Origin: Glandiceps talaboti
Taxonomy: Eukaryota; Hemichordata; Enteropneusta; Spengelidae
Direction of reading: 5' to 3'
DNA: 64,000 nt
Assembly: GCF_964340395.1 (NCBI RefSeq)
Contig: NC_135550.1
Span: forward strand, 32,575,676-32,639,675
Below, piece by piece: positions 60,766 to 64,000 of this stretch. The notes beneath the pieces are model-generated. The model did no database searches, was not told the origin of the DNA, and saw only the letters and a program-made list of their open reading frames with translations. A program made the translations under genes and the position numbers. Every line of letters starts with the position of its first letter. Position 1 is the first letter of the stretch.

Positions 60766-63167
60766 TTGATATGTTGAATATCTATACAGCACCAAATAGA
60801 TTTTACATGCATGTTGATATCCTAAATATCTATACCGCACCATATAGATGTTACATGTTGTTATGTTACATATCTATACCGCACCATATAGATATTACAT
60901 GTTGATATGTTGAATATCTATACAGCACCATATAGATATTACATGTTGATATGTTGAATATCTATACAGCACCATATAGATTTTACATGCATGTTGATAT
61001 CCTAAATATCTATACAGCACCATATAAATATTACATGTTGATATGTTACATATCTATACCGCACCATATAGATATTACATGTTGATATGTTGAATATCTA
61101 TACAGCACCATATAAATATTACATGTTGATATGTTGAATATCTATACAGCACCATATAGATATTACATGCATGTTGATATCCTAAATATCTATACAGCAC
61201 CATATAAATATTACATGTTGATATGTTGAATATCTATACAGCACCATATAAATATTACATGTTGATATCCTAAATATCTATACAGCACCATATAGATATT
61301 ACATGTTGTTATGTTGAATATCTATACAGCACCATATAGATTTTACATGCATGTTGATATCCTAAATATCTATACCGCACCATATAAATATTACATGTTG
61401 ATATCCTAAATATCTATACCGCACCATATAAATATTACATGTTGATATCCTAAATATCTATACAGCACCATATAGATATTACATGTTGATATGTTACATA
61501 TCTATACCGCACCATATAAATATTACATGTTGATATCCTACATATCTATACAGCACCATATAAATATTACATGTTGATATGTTGAATATCTATACAGCAC
61601 CATATAAATATTACATGTTGATATGTTGAATATCTATACAGCACCATATAAATATTACATGTTGATATTATGTTACATATCTATACCGCACCATATAAAT
61701 ATTACATGTTGATATCCTACATATCTATACCGCACCATATAAATATTACATGTTGATATTATGTTACATATCTATACAGCACCATATAGATATTACATGT
61801 TGATATGTTGAATATCTGTACAGCACCATATAGATTTTACATGTTGTTATGTTGAATATCTATACAGCACCATATAGATTTTACATGTTGTTATGTTGAA
61901 TATCTATACAGCACCATATAGATTTTACATGTTGTTATGTTGAATATCTATACAGCACCATATAGATTTTACATGTTGTTATGTTGAATATCTATACAGC
62001 ACCATATAGATTTTACATGTTGTTATGTTGAATATCTATACAGCACCATATAAATATTACATGTTGTTATGTTGAATATCTATACAGCACCATATAAATA
62101 TTACATGTTGATATGTTACATATCTATACCGCACCATATAAATATTACATGTTGATATGTTGAATATCTATACAGCACCATATAGATATTACATGTTGAT
62201 ATCCTAAATATCTATACAGCACCATATAAATATTACATGTTGATATCCTAAATATCTATACAGCACCATATAAATATTACATGTTGATATCCTAAATATC
62301 TATACAGCACCATATAAATATTACATGTTGATATGTTACATATCTATACCGCACCATATAAATATTACATGTTGATATGTTGAATATCTATACAGCACCA
62401 TATAAATATTACATGTTGATATCCTAAATATCTATACAGCACCATATAAATATTACATGTTGATATGTTACATATCTATACCGCACCATATAGATATTAC
62501 ATGTTGATATGTTGAATATCTATACAGCACCATATAAATATTACATGTTGATATTATGTTACATATCTATACCGCACCATATAGATATTACATGTTGATA
62601 TCCTAAATATCTATACAGCACCATATAAATATTACATGTTGATATGTTGAATATCTATACAGCACCATATAAATATTACATGTTGATATTATGTTACATA
62701 TCTATACCGCACCATATAGATATTACATGTTGATATCCTAAATATCTATACAGCACCATATAAATATTACATGTTGATATGTTGAATATCTGTACAGCAC
62801 CATATAAATATTACATGTTGATATGTTACATATCTATACCGCACCATATAAATATTACATGTTGATATGTTGAATATCTATACAGCACCAAATAAATATT
62901 ACATGTTGATATGTTGAATATCTATACAGCACCAAATAAATATTACATGTTGATATGTTGAATATCTATACAGCACCAAATAAATATTACATGTTGATAT
63001 GTTGAATATCTATACAGCACCATATAAATATTACATGTTGATATGTTGAATATCTATACAGCACCATATAAATATTACATGTTGATATGTTGAATATCTA
63101 TACAGCACCATATAAATATTACATGTTGATATGTTACATATCTATACCGCACCATATAGATATTACA
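60766..63167. repeat. 44-bp satellite array, about 54 copies
   Basis: The unit reads about ATATCTATACAGCACCATAT, then AAATATTACATGTTGATATG, then TTGA. Three junction types occur (GTTGAA, GTTACA, CCTAAA/CCTACA), along with CAGCACC or CCGCACC in the middle. Some units carry a 4-bp CATG or 3-bp insertion. Adjacent units often recur in the same order, suggesting higher-order repeats. It ends sharply at about 63167 before unique sequence. Confidence 0.95.
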
Positions 63168-64000
63168 TGCCGATGCCCTAGTCTTTCGTTGGCTTACAGG
63201 AAGCCGTCGCCTTCGTTCTTTAACCTTTGACCTCCATGCTGATTGAGGCGTGAAAGAGAACACATAGCTTTCTCAATGTATTTGTGAAATGAACCTGAAA
63301 CTTGAAATCGTTGTGTTGTTGTTAATGTTATCAAGGTAATCTTTTCTACATATGGTGAATAGAAGTCTGGTTTCATGTTAACCAATGTGTCTTGACAATT
63401 GTATCAGTTTGGTTAATTATCAAAAAGGAGCTCACAAACATCTTGCATAACTCACATATTTCAATATTCATGAAAACAAAAAATCAAGATGCAAGGTTAT
63501 TTGCCTAACATTTGTCAGAACGATAGTGTGAGTTGCTCAGCAAATGACGTTTTAGTTCGAGTCATGAAAGCATTGACCCACTTACTACAACGTATTGCGA
63601 TCACCTAGCCTAGGACATTAACATCACACGTGACCTCGATGACCAAACTAACATTACGTTGGCAATAACGATATTGTTGGAAAGTTACATACATGTATAT
63701 ATTTGTAACGTTTTATATCCGAGGTAGATTTTACATAAATAAGTTTAAAACTCTGCAAAAGGTGTCGATTCTTAAATCTTTTCAATCTCAAACTCAATAA
63801 ATATTGATTGTGTGAAAGTTTGGACTGTAAACGTTTAGACTGTAAAAGATTGATTCAAATCTCTCAAACTCAAACTCAAACTCAAAGAAAATCAAAGACC
63901 ATTCAAACTTTTCAATATTTCAAATCTTAAAAGTCAATAAATATTGATAAATTGCGAAAAGTTTAGCTGTCAAAACTGATTTAACTGTTTTCATTGAAAA
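63168..64000. other. AT-rich end of window
   Basis: No exon seen. Two diverged copies of a segment around CAATAAATATTGAT (about 63780-63850 and 63905-63970) flank a short (CTCAAA)n run near 63862. Confidence 0.45.

Overview
The window is nuclear DNA of an animal. Genes are split by GT-AG introns of a few hundred to a few thousand bases, spacers are AT-rich, and simple repeats, minisatellites, short inverted-repeat elements and LINE copies are dense. The recognisable proteins are about as diverged from their human counterparts as those of a marine invertebrate would be. I suggest a non-vertebrate deuterostome (for example a hemichordate) or a lophotrochozoan, but the sequence alone does not settle the phylum.

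Layout. 1-7200: sparse, with microsatellites, a 148-bp foldback element and one acidic exon on the minus strand. 7205-10690 (+): LYPLAL1, a five-exon alpha/beta hydrolase. 10.8-13.5 kb: decayed LINE pieces and a SINE-like repeat. 13813-14655 (+) and 17650-21853 (-): two unrecognised basic coiled-coil proteins, with a 72-bp GC-rich minisatellite between them. 22-28.5 kb: no gene seen, but a 1.1-kb foldback transposon with a likely 9-bp target duplication.

29-47.5 kb is the best-supported part: RMDN3 (-), GCHFR/GFRP (+) and DNAJC17 (-), with all coding exons placed. To my knowledge this order and orientation match human 15q15.1, so the block appears to be old conserved microsynteny. RMDN3 and GCHFR share a 525-bp head-to-head interval. 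GCHFR has two alternative last exons. DNAJC17 carries a seven-copy 80-bp array made from its own exon 8 and that exon's donor site.

48.4-53.3 kb holds a TAA-flanked MITE and a LINE with an unbroken 1180-residue ORF2, inserted within a (GAGT)n microsatellite. 55.3-57.4 kb has a third unrecognised basic protein gene (-) and a divergent open frame (+). The rest is repeats: an (AG)n/(CAGA)n tract, a 36-bp minisatellite and a 2.4-kb satellite of 44-bp units. A solitary histone-type 3' stem-loop lies at 59.5 kb.

The named host genes are not one pathway: a serine hydrolase, an ER-mitochondria tether, the regulator of BH4 synthesis, and a splicing-linked J-protein. I found no rRNA, tRNA, CRISPR array or retrovirus-like element. 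Exon edges were placed by eye from splice consensus, reading phase and similarity to known families; no search was run.
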